Made by a program: the position numbers and the translations under genes. From Weizmannia acidilactici (GTDB lineage: Bacteria > Bacillota > Bacilli > Bacillales > Bacillaceae_C), in assembly GCF_008974225.1 (NCBI RefSeq), contig NZ_BKZR01000011.1, positions 1 through 64,000 of the forward strand: DNA of 64,000 nucleotides, written 5' to 3'. Shown here piece by piece: positions 43,869 to 51,661 of the stretch (position 1 is the first letter of the stretch; each line of letters starts with the position of its first letter). The notes beneath the pieces were generated by a model. It was not told where the DNA came from and did not search any database. It saw only the letters and a program-made list of their open reading frames with translations.

Positions 43869-44351
43869 ATGAAAAAAATTATACTTTTTTTAGCCATCAT
43901 CATCGTATTATTTGCTGGAATTGCAGGCATCACAAAGTACCAGCAAAACAAACAGAAAAAGCATAACCCGTATGCAGGCGCAAAAAGCGTCAGCGAATTA
44001 TCGACCGCGACAAGGGACCAATTGGATAATCCTTTGTACCAAAATATCATTTTGCCGAAGCAGCTGCAAAGCGATTTAAAAGCAGGGAAAGACGTTACGG
44101 TCTATTTTTTCATGCCGACATGCCCGCACTGCAAACGGACAACCCCGGTTGTTTCCCCGGTTGCAAAAGATATGGGGATCGATTTGAAAGAATTTAACCT
44201 GACTGAATTTGAAAGCGGCTGGGATGAATATAAAATCAAAGCGACACCGACAATTGTGTACTATAAAGACGGCAAAGAAGCCGCCCGTATCGTAGGGGAA
44301 CATACGAAGCAGGAATTCCGGCAGTGGTTCAGCAAATATGTTAAAAAATAA
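43869..44351 (+). CDS. Membrane-anchored thioredoxin-family protein with CPHC active site
   Basis: 160 residues: N-terminal anchor (IILFLAIIIVLFAGIAGI), then a thioredoxin fold with FFMPTCPHCKRTTPV and cis-Pro segment KATPTIVYY. The CPHC motif is that of DsbA-type oxidases, and the position right after bdbC argues it is the partner oxidised by BdbC, although it is shorter than BdbD. Acts outside the membrane. AGGAGG precedes the ATG. Confidence 0.85.
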   Translation: MKKIILFLAIIIVLFAGIAGITKYQQNKQKKHNPYAGAKSVSELSTATRDQLDNPLYQNIILPKQLQSDLKAGKDVTVYFFMPTCPHCKRTTPVVSPVAKDMGIDLKEFNLTEFESGWDEYKIKATPTIVYYKDGKEAARIVGEHTKQEFRQWFSKYVKK

Positions 44352-44380
44352 TGCCCGGCACTTCCGGGCATTATTTTTTC
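44343..44380. terminator. Bidirectional terminator
   Basis: Perfect 16-bp stem AAAAAATAATGCCCGG / CCGGGCATTATTTTTT with loop CACTT, between the thioredoxin gene and the convergent minus-strand gene. Confidence 0.92.
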
Positions 44381-44771
44381 AGACGAGCAGGCGGTTGTAT
44401 GCTTTTTTAAAAATACTGAATGAATCCGTTCTCTTTTCGGCAAACCGGGAGTATGAAAACGGAAAGTGCAAACCGTATTGTTCAAGGGTAAATTTATTAA
44501 ATTCGAACAGGTTAGCATAATGAAGATCCCGGTTACGGCTATCCGTTTCCAATATGGAAATGATCGTCTGCAGACTGGAAATAATCTGGTATCCTGCTTT
44601 TAACGTTCCGATTTGATCAGCCGGGGCGTTCAGGGCAAGTACATGATCCCGCTGAAATCCCATGATTTCCTCATCGGAAAAATAATCAGGAAAAACTTCC
44701 GTGAACATATGCTGCACCAATTCCTCAATCTTATCCATTTGGTCTTCCGTAGACGCATAAACAACCTTCAC
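44379..44771 (-). CDS. YhcU/DUF5365-like protein
   Basis: 130 residues, soluble, acidic N-terminal half (MKVVYASTEDQMDKIEELVQ), then GTLKAGYQIISSLQTIISIL and HYANLFEFNKFTLEQYG. I recognise a likely relation to B. subtilis YhcU but cannot confirm it. No catalytic motif is evident. Convergent to the thioredoxin gene. Confidence 0.65.
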   Translation of the reverse strand: MKVVYASTEDQMDKIEELVQHMFTEVFPDYFSDEEIMGFQRDHVLALNAPADQIGTLKAGYQIISSLQTIISILETDSRNRDLHYANLFEFNKFTLEQYGLHFPFSYSRFAEKRTDSFSIFKKAYNRLLV

Positions 44772-44862
44772 AACAGTCCCACCCTTTTAAAAAAATACGC
44801 ACTATGTTATGTATGCCAAAAAACGCACCGTATGTGTATTTTTAGAATAACATATGCAAATA

Positions 44863-44990
44863 GAAAAAAAGCATGGTAAATGTGACCATGCTTGGTTGAA
44901 GTCGGCTTGCCGCACCAACGAAAGAGCTTCCCCCCACATGCTTTTCCTGAAATGGGGTAATGTAATAAAAACAAAATGGAACCGGATACA
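44863..44990 (-). ncRNA. Possible small RNA with intrinsic terminator
   Basis: On the minus strand a stem AGCATGGT / ACCATGCT (44870-44892) is followed by seven T, but no coding gene ends here. Just upstream of the stem another hairpin can form (GTTG..CGGC / GCCG..CAAC, about 44893-44921). The 5' end is unknown; the limits given are approximate. Confidence 0.3.
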
Positions 44991-45083
44991 TCTATTTATT
45001 TTCGACATTCTTCTTTTATATTCGCCTGAAATCAGATAAAATAAAGACGTTTGATAATTTAAAGCATATTAGGAGGCTCAAAC

Positions 45084-45704
45084 ATGGTATTTAAAAACAA
45101 GAAAGATAAGTTTGCTGTGCTGCTTGGGCATATTTCGACAAACCTCCGGGAAGCCACCAATTACTTTGCCGATTATAAACTTCAGAATACAGATGATTTA
45201 AAAATTTTTACCGAAAAAATGAAGGAGTACGAGCGTAACGGGGACACATACGTCCACGATATGATTCTGGAATTGAATGATGCCTTTATTACGCCAATTG
45301 AGCGTGAAGACCTGCTTGCTTTAACGAACAGCATGGATGATGTGCTCGATGGAATTGAAGAATGTTCAGGATTATTCGAACTGTATAACATCACAAAGGC
45401 TGACGAGTTTATGATTGAGTTTGTCGAAATGATCCGCAATTGTGCCGAAGAGATTGAAAAAGCCATTGATATTGTATTTACAAAAAAACTCGACAAGGTT
45501 CGCCCGCACGCCATCAAAATTAAAGAATACGAATCCCATTGCGATGAAATTTTAAGAAAATCTTTAATTCACCTCTTCCAAAATGAATCAGACCCGATCC
45601 GCTTAATCAAATATAAAGACCTGTATGAAAATATGGAAGATGTGGCTGACTATTGCCAGACAGTGGCCAACATTCTGGAAACGATTATTATGAAAAATGC
45701 TTAA
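45084..45704 (+). CDS. DUF47/PhoU-like accessory protein of the Pit transporter
   Basis: 206 residues, all helical. KMKEYERNGDTYVHDMILELNDAFITPIEREDLLAL and YKDLYENMEDVADYCQTVANILE are the two PhoU-like halves. Located 12 bases before pit; homologues assist or regulate low-affinity phosphate uptake. AGGAGG precedes the ATG. Confidence 0.9.
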   Translation: MVFKNKKDKFAVLLGHISTNLREATNYFADYKLQNTDDLKIFTEKMKEYERNGDTYVHDMILELNDAFITPIEREDLLALTNSMDDVLDGIEECSGLFELYNITKADEFMIEFVEMIRNCAEEIEKAIDIVFTKKLDKVRPHAIKIKEYESHCDEILRKSLIHLFQNESDPIRLIKYKDLYENMEDVADYCQTVANILETIIMKNA

Positions 45705-45716
45705 GGAGTCTGACGA

Positions 45717-46715
45717 ATGGATAGCATTTTAGTTTTGACAGTCTTAATTGTGATTTTTGCTTTTGCATTTGATTTCATTAACGGATTCCACGATACAGCA
45801 AACGCGATTGCTACCGCCGTCTCGACAAAAGCGCTAAAACCGCGGTTCGCCATTGCCCTTGCGGCTACAATGAATTTCCTTGGGGCGATTTCTTTTACCG
45901 GGGTTGCAAAAACCATTACGGAAAGCATCGTCAACCCGTTTACGCTCGCAAACGGTCAGGTCGTCATTTTGTCCGCCCTGCTCGCAGCCATTATTTGGAA
46001 TCTTGTGACGTGGTATTTTGGTATTCCAAGCAGTTCTTCCCATGCCATTATCGGGGCTATTGCCGGAGCGGCGATTGCTTCTGCGGGATTTCATGTTATC
46101 GAATTTCGTGGTTTTATCGGTATTATTGAAGCTTTAATTTTTTCCCCTATCCTTGCTTTTACAGTCGGATTTATTATATACAGCATTTTTAAAGGTTCTT
46201 TTAAAAACTTGAACCTTGCCAAAACGAATCGGCGTTTCCGTTTTATCCAAATTTTTACCGCCGCTCTCCAGGCATACACCCACGGGACGAACGATGCCCA
46301 AAAATCGATGGGGATTATCACAATGGCTTTGATCACCAATCACTACATCTCAACAAGCGACATTCCGTTCTGGGTTCAGGTCGGCTGTGCACTGGCCATG
46401 GGCTTAGGCACCTCAATCGGCGGATGGCGGATCATTAAAACCGTCGGTGCAAACATCATGAAAATCCGCCCGATTAACGGAGTAGCTGCTGATTTGAGTT
46501 CGGCCGCCGTTATTTTCGGCGCGACTTACATTCACTTGCCGGTCAGCACAACTCATGTGATTTCCTCTTCCATTCTCGGGGTGGGATCGGCCCATCGTAT
46601 AAAAGGTGTAAAATGGGATACCGCACAAAGAATGATCGTCACCTGGGTAATTACCCTGCCGATTGCAGCCGCTTTAGCAGCCGTGGTGTATCATATTGTC
46701 AATATCTTTTTATAA
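45717..46715 (+). CDS. pit: Low-affinity inorganic phosphate transporter
   Basis: 332 residues, about ten spans. The two inverted signature repeats are GFHDTANAIATAVSTKAL near the N-terminus and THGTNDAQKSMGIITMAL in the middle. Carries metal-phosphate with protons across the membrane. AAGGAG lies upstream; forms an operon with the DUF47 gene. Confidence 0.93.
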   Translation: MDSILVLTVLIVIFAFAFDFINGFHDTANAIATAVSTKALKPRFAIALAATMNFLGAISFTGVAKTITESIVNPFTLANGQVVILSALLAAIIWNLVTWYFGIPSSSSHAIIGAIAGAAIASAGFHVIEFRGFIGIIEALIFSPILAFTVGFIIYSIFKGSFKNLNLAKTNRRFRFIQIFTAALQAYTHGTNDAQKSMGIITMALITNHYISTSDIPFWVQVGCALAMGLGTSIGGWRIIKTVGANIMKIRPINGVAADLSSAAVIFGATYIHLPVSTTHVISSSILGVGSAHRIKGVKWDTAQRMIVTWVITLPIAAALAAVVYHIVNIFL

Positions 46716-46780
46716 GGTTCCATTTTGTTCAGGCAGGCGGTCCACCCTGCTTTCCGATCATTCAATTTAACAAATAAAAC

Positions 46781-46813
46781 AAAAGAGCGGAGCGAAAAGC
46801 TTGCTCTTTTTTT
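46781..46813 (+). terminator. Terminator after pit
   Basis: AAAAGAGC / GCTCTTTT stem followed by T's. Between here and the NCS2 gene I see no purine-riboswitch core. Confidence 0.75.
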
Positions 46814-46982
46814 ATTGGACGGTATTGAAATGAGGGTTTTGCAAAAACTATGATAACAGCTGATATTTCACATTTTGTTCAAATCTCCGGCTTATTTTAA
46901 AGAAAATAGTTGCAGTGCGTATTTGAAACGAATATTATAGAAAATGTGTTTTTAAAATGTTCGTGTTTTTGGAGGTTTCAAT

Positions 46983-48281
46983 ATGTTTAATCTGACAGAA
47001 AATGGCACGGATGCCAGAACAGAAATTCTTGCGGGTTTCACCACTTTTTTAACGATGGTGTATATTATAGTCGTTAATCCGGCCGTCCTGTCCAGCACCG
47101 GCGTTCCGTTTGACCAAGTATTTATAGCAACGATTATCGGTACGGTTGCCGGCACTTTATGGATGGCCTTGGCTGCCAATTATCCGATTGCCGTAGCACC
47201 GGGCATGGGGTTGAATGCGTATTTTGCTTATTCCGTTGTCGGCACGCACGGCGGTATTACATATGTTACCGCATTCGGCGCCGTTTTTGTTGCAGGTATC
47301 ATTTTCTTTATTTTGTCGCTCACCCCATTCCGAGAAAAATTAGTCGAGGCGATTCCGGACAATTTGCGTTCGGGAATTACCGCAGGAATCGGTTTATTTA
47401 TCGCTTTTATCGGGCTTCGCAGCGCAGGCATTATTGCCGCGGATAAAACAAATCTGGTCAGGCTCGGCGATCTTCACTCCCCTTCCGCCGAACTTGCCCT
47501 CATCGGCCTTGCCGTTACCCTCATCTGCATGGCGCTGAATATCAACGGTGCTTTATTTATCGGCATGGCCATTACCGGGCTGATCGCATATTTTACCGGG
47601 CAGCTTTCTTTTGATAAGGGGTTTGTATCGGTACCGCATATGCCGCAGGGACTTGTTGTGGAGCATCCGCTCAAAGCGGTTCTCGATGTGTTTACGCACA
47701 GCTTATATGCGGTCGTTTTTTCCTTTTTGCTCGTTACAATTTTTGATACGACCGGCACAATCGTCGGCGTGGCAAAACAGGCCGGCTTGATGAAAGGAAA
47801 ATCGCTGCCGCGCGCACGGCGGGCCCTATTGAGCGACTCGATCGGGACTGTCATCGGCTCGCTGTTCGGGACAAGCCCGACAAGCGCCTATATCGAATCT
47901 TCTTCAGGGGTAGCAGCAGGCGGCAGAACCGGGCTTACTACGCTTGTTGTCGCAGTTTTGTTTATCATTTCCGCTTTCTTCAGCCCGCTTGTCGGAGCGG
48001 TTGCAGGGCTTTCCGCGATCACGTCCCCGGCATTGATCATTGTCGGCAGTTTAATGATCGGCAGCATCTCTGACATTAAATGGAGCGAAATTGACGAAGC
48101 GTTTCCGGCGTTTTTAATTATTTTGGTCATGCCTTTAACGAGCAGCATCTCGACCGGGATTGCACTTGGCTTCATTTCCTACCCGATATTAAAAATTTTC
48201 AAAGGCAACTGGCGCCAGGTTCATCCGCTCGTTTATATTTTCGCCGTCCTTTTCTTTATCCATTTGGCATTTTTGCAATAA
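46983..48281 (+). CDS. NCS2 family purine permease (PbuG/PbuO-like)
   Basis: 432 residues, 12-14 spans. ILAGFTTFLTMVYIIVVNP, NYPIAVAPGMGLNAYFAYSVVG and FDTTGTIVGVAKQAGLM are family segments of the hypoxanthine/guanine/adenine transporters. The GTSPTSAYIESSSGVAAGGRTGLT motif forms part of the substrate site. Which purine is carried cannot be decided. TTTTGGAGG precedes the ATG. Confidence 0.88.
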   Translation: MFNLTENGTDARTEILAGFTTFLTMVYIIVVNPAVLSSTGVPFDQVFIATIIGTVAGTLWMALAANYPIAVAPGMGLNAYFAYSVVGTHGGITYVTAFGAVFVAGIIFFILSLTPFREKLVEAIPDNLRSGITAGIGLFIAFIGLRSAGIIAADKTNLVRLGDLHSPSAELALIGLAVTLICMALNINGALFIGMAITGLIAYFTGQLSFDKGFVSVPHMPQGLVVEHPLKAVLDVFTHSLYAVVFSFLLVTIFDTTGTIVGVAKQAGLMKGKSLPRARRALLSDSIGTVIGSLFGTSPTSAYIESSSGVAAGGRTGLTTLVVAVLFIISAFFSPLVGAVAGLSAITSPALIIVGSLMIGSISDIKWSEIDEAFPAFLIILVMPLTSSISTGIALGFISYPILKIFKGNWRQVHPLVYIFAVLFFIHLAFLQ

Positions 48282-48312
48282 AAACGGGACACGGGCTGCC
48301 CAATGCCGTTTT
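48281..48312 (+). terminator. Possible terminator after the NCS2 gene
   Basis: AAAACGG / CCGTTTT stem around CACGGGCTGCC loop sequence; short. Confidence 0.5.
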
Positions 48313-48337
48313 GCCGGTATCCGGACAGCCCTTTCCT

Positions 48338-48496
48338 TTATTCGAACAATCCGCTTTCTTTCCTTTTTTTGCGAAGCGTCCGACAGGCTGCTGAGCGGTT
48401 TTTTGCATCCAGACCGAAAATGAGTACGGCCACCCAGTTAGTGGCGGCTTTCCGCATATCAGCAGCATAAATGTTCCATACTTCTACTTCTTTCAT
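48338..48496 (-). CDS. Small protein of 52 residues, unknown function
   Basis: MKEVEVWNIYAADMRKAATN then WVAVLIFGLDAKNRSAACRT and a basic tail ending ESGLFE. AGAAGGGTG lies just upstream of the ATG. The reading frame, start signal and amphipathic N-terminus make it credible; overlapping longer frames look non-coding. Family not recognised. Confidence 0.5.
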   Translation of the reverse strand: MKEVEVWNIYAADMRKAATNWVAVLIFGLDAKNRSAACRTLRKKRKESGLFE

Positions 48497-48568
48497 AACA
48501 CCCTTCTCGTGTTGGTGTTATTTTTGCCGATTTCGAATGAAGCCATGTGTACAATAGGCCATGAAAAA

Positions 48569-48604
48569 AGGCTGCCCGGAAAGCCGATCATTTACAGGCA
48601 GCCT
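48569..48604 (-). terminator. Terminator downstream of the Mesh1-like gene
   Basis: AGGCTGCC / GGCAGCCT stem, followed on the minus strand by TTTTTT, 130 bases past the stop codon. Confidence 0.6.
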
Positions 48605-48734
48605 AATAAAACGTTAGACTTTTAATGACCACATGAATCGATTTTTTCTTAATCCCGGACTTTAGACGCAATTTAATACCCACCTGACCGAGATTTTCGT
48701 TTTAATGCACGTATTACAAACCGCATTCTGCTCC

Positions 48735-49277
48735 TCACATTTTTCCAAAAACAAGATCAATTTCAGTTTTTAACTGCTTAAGCAGCGGAAAAGCATGATT
48801 TCTTCCGATACTGGCTGCGATATTTCTGTAATACCATTCCTGTTTTGCTTTTCCCCGCTTAAAATGGCTCCACACCTTGTCCCCTTCGCGCGCGATATCA
48901 TCCCGGATGGAACGGAGATTGTCTATTTTATCGGCACAGACGACAAGACAGACCGATTCATCCGCCGTTTTCAAAAAATCAATCGTATGCAGTTTCCGTT
49001 CTTCCCACGGCAGGCTTTTGTCCGGCTCGGAACAGCCTTCAACAATGCGGGCAACTGCATCCCCAAACACCGCCTTGATGTCATCCAGTGATACATCCGT
49101 ATCTTCCACCGTATCATGCAGAAGACCCGCCGCCACGATTTCTTTCCGGCATCCCGCCTCAAGGAGGATCACCGCCACCGAAAAAGGATGAACGATATAT
49201 GGCAGCTGCACGATTTTCCGGTATTGCCCGTCATGTGCTTTTGCAGCGAAATGAATCGCTCTCTTGACGATATCCAA
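48735..49277 (-). CDS. Mesh1-like HD phosphohydrolase (small alarmone hydrolase type)
   Basis: About 180 residues from TTG 49277, with AAAGGGG upstream; this equals the usual Mesh1 length. The HD-domain residues are all visible: LPYIVHPFSVA, GLLHDTVEDTD, and ADKIDNLRSI. Such enzymes remove the 3' diphosphate of (p)ppGpp or, in animals, act on NADPH. No synthetase domain is attached. In vivo substrate unknown. Confidence 0.82.
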   Translation of the reverse strand: MDIVKRAIHFAAKAHDGQYRKIVQLPYIVHPFSVAVILLEAGCRKEIVAAGLLHDTVEDTDVSLDDIKAVFGDAVARIVEGCSEPDKSLPWEERKLHTIDFLKTADESVCLVVCADKIDNLRSIRDDIAREGDKVWSHFKRGKAKQEWYYRNIAASIGRNHAFPLLKQLKTEIDLVFGKM

Positions 49278-49419
49278 AGCCTGTCCGCCCCTTTCTATAT
49301 CATATATAAGGTTATCATGCCAAATGACACTACAGAAGTTCCCATAAACGAATTTGAAAAATTGGTATTTTATGATACATTCGTTATAATAAAACATTTT
49401 AACAATACGGGGGTTTGGC

Positions 49420-50022
49420 ATGAGAATCGAAGACATTTACCGGGATTTGCCGCTGCTTGAAACGGACCGTCTTATACTAAGGAAGCTGAAACGCGATGAT
49501 GTATTGGATTTGTTTGCTTATGCATCGAGAAGCGAAGTTTCAAAATACGTGACATGGGATTCACACCGGTCTGTCCGCGATTCGAAAAATTTTATCGGCT
49601 ACATCCTCAACCTGTACCGGGAGCACAGAGTCGCGCCGTGGGGAATAGAAGACAAAAAGACCCGACGGCTGATCGGCACGGTTGACTTTGTATGGTGGAA
49701 GCCGGACCAGGGGACGGCTGAGATTGGTTATGTCCTTTCTCCGGAATACTGGGGGCGGGGCATCATGACAGAAGCAGTCAAAAAGCTGATTGAATTCGGT
49801 TTTGAGCGTATGCGCCTCATCCGCATCCAGGCCCGCTGTTTTGCCGAAAACAAAGCCTCCGCCCGCGTCATGGAAAAAGCCGGCATGACATTCGAAGGCA
49901 CTTTGCGCAAAGCCATCTATGCAAAAGGAAGGCACTGGGATTTAAAAGTTTACTCCATTTTAAAGGAAGAATATTTTCTTAACGATTCAAATACGAAATC
50001 ACAAACAACACGAAAAAGATAA
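49420..50022 (+). CDS. GNAT family N-acetyltransferase, RimJ/RimL type
   Basis: 200 residues. N-terminal LETDRLILRKLKRDDVLDLF, acetyl-CoA site in YVLSPEYWGRGIMTEAVKKLIEFGF (motif GRGIMT), and ENKASARVMEKAGMTFEGTLR are typical of the RimJ/L branch. Substrate is probably an N-terminus or small amine; unknown. The C-terminal end overlaps a convergent small gene by 44 bases. Confidence 0.88.
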   Translation: MRIEDIYRDLPLLETDRLILRKLKRDDVLDLFAYASRSEVSKYVTWDSHRSVRDSKNFIGYILNLYREHRVAPWGIEDKKTRRLIGTVDFVWWKPDQGTAEIGYVLSPEYWGRGIMTEAVKKLIEFGFERMRLIRIQARCFAENKASARVMEKAGMTFEGTLRKAIYAKGRHWDLKVYSILKEEYFLNDSNTKSQTTRKR

Positions 50023-50140
50023 TGGCAGAAAGAAAGTTGGCTTTCGCCCTGCCGTTTTGCTGGTAGTAAGAAAAAATGCCGAGTCCGATAAAAGCGATGC
50101 AGCCGAAACCGCCGAGGGCAAGGAAAAATGTATTGTCCAT
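49979..50140 (-). CDS. Small two-span membrane protein
   Basis: 53 residues: MDNTFFLALGGFGCIAFIGLG, a polar loop (SYYQQNGRAKANF) and a second span (LSAIIFFVLFVISYLNR). AAAGGAG lies 10 bases upstream of ATG 50140. The longer upstream extension is not needed. Family unknown. Confidence 0.6.
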   Translation of the reverse strand: MDNTFFLALGGFGCIAFIGLGIFSYYQQNGRAKANFLSAIIFFVLFVISYLNR

Positions 50141-50217
50141 GGATAAAAAACTCCTTTTCTGTTTCAATAGCCCCATTGTAGCATAATTGGCTGTGCTTGT
50201 CTTCTCGCTAAAAAAAA

Positions 50218-50241
50218 TCAACAGGCTGCTTCACCTGTTGA
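50218..50241 (-). terminator. Terminator after yhbH
   Basis: TCAACAGG / CCTGTTGA stem, followed on the minus strand by a run of eight T. Confidence 0.85.
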
Positions 50242-50248
50242 CCGCATG

Positions 50249-51421
50249 TCATGCCAAAGCTTTGTTTTCTTCTTTTGAAAAGAACCATTTCATTGCATGA
50301 AATACATCCGCTTTCTGTTTCAGCACGTAATATTTAAATTTTTCATCTTTAATATTTTTATAGGCGGACATAAGTGTGGAATGGCGGTTATACTGGTTGA
50401 CTTCCCCATAAAAAAACATATTCGATACTTTCATGATTTCCTGCACGAGCTTTACGCACCGCGCATTATCCGAAGTGAGGTTGTCACCGTCCGAGAAATG
50501 GAATGGATAAATGTTAAAACGGTACGGGTCATATTTTTCATCAATCAGGCTCAATGCTTTCCGGTATGCCGATGAACAGATTGTTCCACCGCTTTCCCCT
50601 TTCGAAAAGAAATCCTCTTCAGACACGACTTTCGCCTCGGTATGGTGGGCGATAAATTCAATATCAACCGTTTCGTATTTTGTCCGCAAAAAACGCGTCA
50701 TCCAGAAGAAAAAGCTGCGCGCCATGTACTTCTCCCAAATCCCCATACTGCCGCTTGTATCCATCATTGCGAGCACAACTGCCTTTGATTCCGATTTTTC
50801 CACTTCATTCCATGTCCGGAATTTAAGGTCTTCCGGCACAATTGGGTAAAAACTTGGTTTTCCCCGCATCGCATTCCGTTTAAACGCGGCCATCATCGTC
50901 CGTTTTTTATCGATATTACCCATCAGGCCGGTTTTGCGGATATCGTTGAACTCAATATCTTCCACCGTATTTTCGTCCCGCTCTTTCCGTTTAAGGTTCG
51001 GGAGCTCCAACTGGCTGAACAGCGCTTCTTCAATCTCCATGAGGGAAACTTCCGCTTCATAATAATCTTCACCCGGCTGGTCGCCTGCACCCTGTCCTTT
51101 TCCCGGGCCCTGCTCAGGGGAACCGTCGCGCGCAATGACATCGCCGATTTGCGTATCGCCCTGCCCCTGGCCGACATGCTTATTTTTATCATAATTGTAG
51201 CGGATTTTATATTCATCCAATGAACGGATCGGGATTTTCACAACATCCCTGCCGTCGGACATAATGATACTTTCTTCTGTAATTAAATCGGGCAGATTGT
51301 TGCGGATAGCTTCCTGGACCTTTTCCTGATGGCGGACCTGGTCATCATGGCCTTTGCGGTGGAGCGACCAGTCTTCCTGCGAAATGACAAAATGCTTCTG
51401 ATCCTGCTTATCCATGCTCAT
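50249..51421 (-). CDS. yhbH: Sporulation protein YhbH (DUF444)
   Basis: 390 residues. Gly-rich linker (VGQGQGDTQIG ... EQGPGKGQGAGDQPGED) at about residues 83-120, then a von Willebrand A-like domain with metal site MMDTSGSMG and ESGGTICSSAYRKAL. It is the partner of PrkA: prkA is upstream on the same strand, and SpoVR completes the trio. AGGGAGGA precedes the start. Confidence 0.94.
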   Translation of the reverse strand: MSMDKQDQKHFVISQEDWSLHRKGHDDQVRHQEKVQEAIRNNLPDLITEESIIMSDGRDVVKIPIRSLDEYKIRYNYDKNKHVGQGQGDTQIGDVIARDGSPEQGPGKGQGAGDQPGEDYYEAEVSLMEIEEALFSQLELPNLKRKERDENTVEDIEFNDIRKTGLMGNIDKKRTMMAAFKRNAMRGKPSFYPIVPEDLKFRTWNEVEKSESKAVVLAMMDTSGSMGIWEKYMARSFFFWMTRFLRTKYETVDIEFIAHHTEAKVVSEEDFFSKGESGGTICSSAYRKALSLIDEKYDPYRFNIYPFHFSDGDNLTSDNARCVKLVQEIMKVSNMFFYGEVNQYNRHSTLMSAYKNIKDEKFKYYVLKQKADVFHAMKWFFSKEENKALA

Positions 51422-51613
51422 CCTCCCTTATCTTTGAAAATCCCTCTGCTTTTATGCGATCAAACCGTCACCAAGTCGGAAAAGATTTCATATACTATTT
51501 TGGCTGCAAAAACGGGTTTGACATGAAAACATTTAGATTACTCTATACTATGCAATGGATTGGAATGTTTGACATCTTTCATTGAAAATATGCAAAAGCG
51601 TATGCGGGGTTAG

Positions 51614-51642
51614 AAAAAAGCCGGGCAGATGACGCCCGGCTT
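51614..51642 (-). terminator. Terminator after prkA
   Basis: AAGCCGGGC / GCCCGGCTT stem followed on the minus strand by TTTTTTC. It separates prkA from yhbH (about 240 bases apart). Confidence 0.8.
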
Positions 51643-51661
51643 CCCGACTGCCGGGTTTTTT

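Noticed and set aside
46815..46982. Purine riboswitch before the NCS2 permease
   Set aside because: The expected three-way junction core and terminator could not be found in the leader.
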